DNA of 64,000 bases from Sphingobium sp. YR768 (GTDB taxonomy: Bacteria > Pseudomonadota > Alphaproteobacteria > Sphingomonadales > Sphingomonadaceae), in assembly GCF_900111125.1 (NCBI RefSeq), contig NZ_FOGE01000002.1:124001-188000 (forward strand), given 5' to 3'. The notes under the pieces were generated by a model. That model searched no databases, was not told where the DNA came from, and was given only the letters and a program-made list of their open reading frames with translations. Made by a program: the position numbers and the translations under genes. This document shows, piece by piece, positions 63,088 through 64,000 of this stretch (its first letter is position 1; every line of letters starts with the position of its first letter).

Positions 63088-64000
63088 CGCTCGTCCTCAG
63101 GGGCCAGTCGCGTGCGATAGGTCAACATGACCAAAACCACGCCGGCCGTCAGCGATATTGGCAACAGCGCATTCAGCACGGCGGCGGGCGACCAGCCAGC
63201 CTGCCGCAAACCTCCCGCCATCAGCGGCCCGACGATCGATCCCAGGCGTCCCACCGCGACGGCGGCACCCGCCGCGCCCCCGCGTCCCCGCTGTGGATAG
63301 AGTGTGGGGGCCAGTCCATAGAGCGCATATTGGGCGCCCAGTACGAGGAAGCCGGCAAGCGCGGAAACGGTCACGATCGACACGATCGAACTGGCCGTAC
63401 CCAATGCCAGCAACACCCCCGCCAACAGGGCATAGGTCACGAAGAGCGACCATCTATATCCGAACCGGTCGATGACCAATCCAATGAAGAGGGCGCCGAC
63501 CACCCCCACCAGATTGAACGCCAGGGATGCCGTCGCGCCGCCGGTGACGGGAAACCCCTTGGCCACCACCAGCGTCGGCAACCAGTTGAGCATCAGATAG
63601 AGTATCAGAAGCGTCAGGAAATTGGCGAGCCACAGCAATAATGTCGGCAGCGCACGCCCGTCGGCAAAAAGCGTGCGGGACAGGGAAATGGGGCGCGTGT
63701 CGTCGCGTGCGGGCCGGGTTTCGGGAAGCACGAACAGGATGAGCGGCGCGATCAGCAGCGGCAGGACGCCGCCGGCCATAAAATATGTCCGCCATGGCAG
63801 ATCATCGTCCGCCAGGCTTGCGAACAGCGCGACGATCGCTCCCCCGGCGGGCATGCCGCAGAACATCGCGCTCGTCGTCAGTCCCCGCCGATGGGGCGGG
63901 CTGATCTCCGCCGCGATGGCGATCAGGTTGGGCAGCGCGCTGCCAAAGCCAAGCCCGGACACCAGCCGGGCGAGAAGCAGGGTATCATAATCATAGGTCA
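63084..64000 (-). CDS. MFS transporter, aromatic acid:H+ symporter-like (5' end outside window)
   Basis: The visible 305 codons cover the last two-thirds of a major facilitator. Helix 4 has LLLARLVSGLGFGSALPNLI, then PHRRGLTTSAMFCGMPAGGA, the central loop (LPETRPARDDTRP) and helices 7-12, with GLVIDRFGYRWSLFVTYALL as the second-half motif A. The G-x-G-x-G-x-A-L-P-N pattern of helix 4 is typical of the AAHS family (BenK, PcaK). A role in aromatic-acid uptake is inference. It is translationally coupled to the response regulator downstream. Confidence 0.87.
   Translation of the reverse strand, partial: TYDYDTLLLARLVSGLGFGSALPNLIAIAAEISPPHRRGLTTSAMFCGMPAGGAIVALFASLADDDLPWRTYFMAGGVLPLLIAPLILFVLPETRPARDDTRPISLSRTLFADGRALPTLLLWLANFLTLLILYLMLNWLPTLVVAKGFPVTGGATASLAFNLVGVVGALFIGLVIDRFGYRWSLFVTYALLAGVLLALGTASSIVSIVTVSALAGFLVLGAQYALYGLAPTLYPQRGRGGAAGAAVAVGRLGSIVGPLMAGGLRQAGWSPAAVLNALLPISLTAGVVLVMLTYRTRLAPEDER

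Overview
The window is high-GC chromosomal DNA of an alphaproteobacterium, almost certainly a member of the Sphingomonadaceae (Sphingobium/Sphingomonas/Novosphingobium type). This rests on the protein sequences, on the order dusB-ntrB-ntrC-ntrY-ntrX-hfq-hflX, on a bifunctional ispDF, and on an Hfq built of two Sm domains in one chain. The genus is inference; no rRNA operon is present.

Positions 1 to about 51.5 kb are ordinary core genome. In order: the 3' part of addA, trxA and a VapD-type gene; a leftward GST / inositol-phosphatase / argJ group; a glycosyltransferase; two tandem TraB/GumN genes; glyQ-glyS; ppdK; three identical tRNA-Arg(ACG) genes; cobQ; a tadE-tadG pair; a 152-bp MITE-like palindrome lying at the stop codon of a Phd-PAS fusion gene; a leftward arginine-succinylation operon (M20 hydrolase, astA, astB); acyP, a NYN/LOTUS protein and carbonic anhydrase; lipA-ratA facing cinA-ispDF; then the rightward nitrogen-regulation block dusB-ntrBC-ntrYX, tandem-domain hfq, hflX, a D-2-hydroxyacid dehydrogenase and a lone flagellin gene. 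From mazG to an MltB-type transglycosylase everything is leftward: mazG, an MFS transporter, a retropepsin, an MBL hydrolase, tatD, metG, holB, tmk, a D,D-carboxypeptidase, rlpA and mltB. Many of these overlap by ATGA and probably form one or two long transcripts.

From about 51.65 kb the DNA is accessory. A truncated tRNA-Ser copy and an intact tRNA-Ser(TGA) mark the border. Next come a secreted-protein pseudogene interrupted by TGA, a small XRE regulator, five leftward phage-like genes of mostly unknown function (one with the N-terminal motif of DUF5681-type proteins), a PIN-like protein, an iteron-like inverted repeat, and the 3' part of a RepA-like AAA ATPase. That last gene is cut by abutting remnants of IS3, IS66 and a degenerate IS5-type element. 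No integrase, portal or capsid gene is seen, so this looks like a decayed integrated element.

The last 5.6 kb holds a leftward BKACE-type enzyme / iron-dependent alcohol dehydrogenase pair, which looks catabolic, then a recombination scar (transposase fragment, and an amidohydrolase fragment fused in frame to a TetR DNA-binding fragment). It ends with a LuxR-type response regulator translationally coupled to an aromatic-acid-type MFS transporter that runs off the end.
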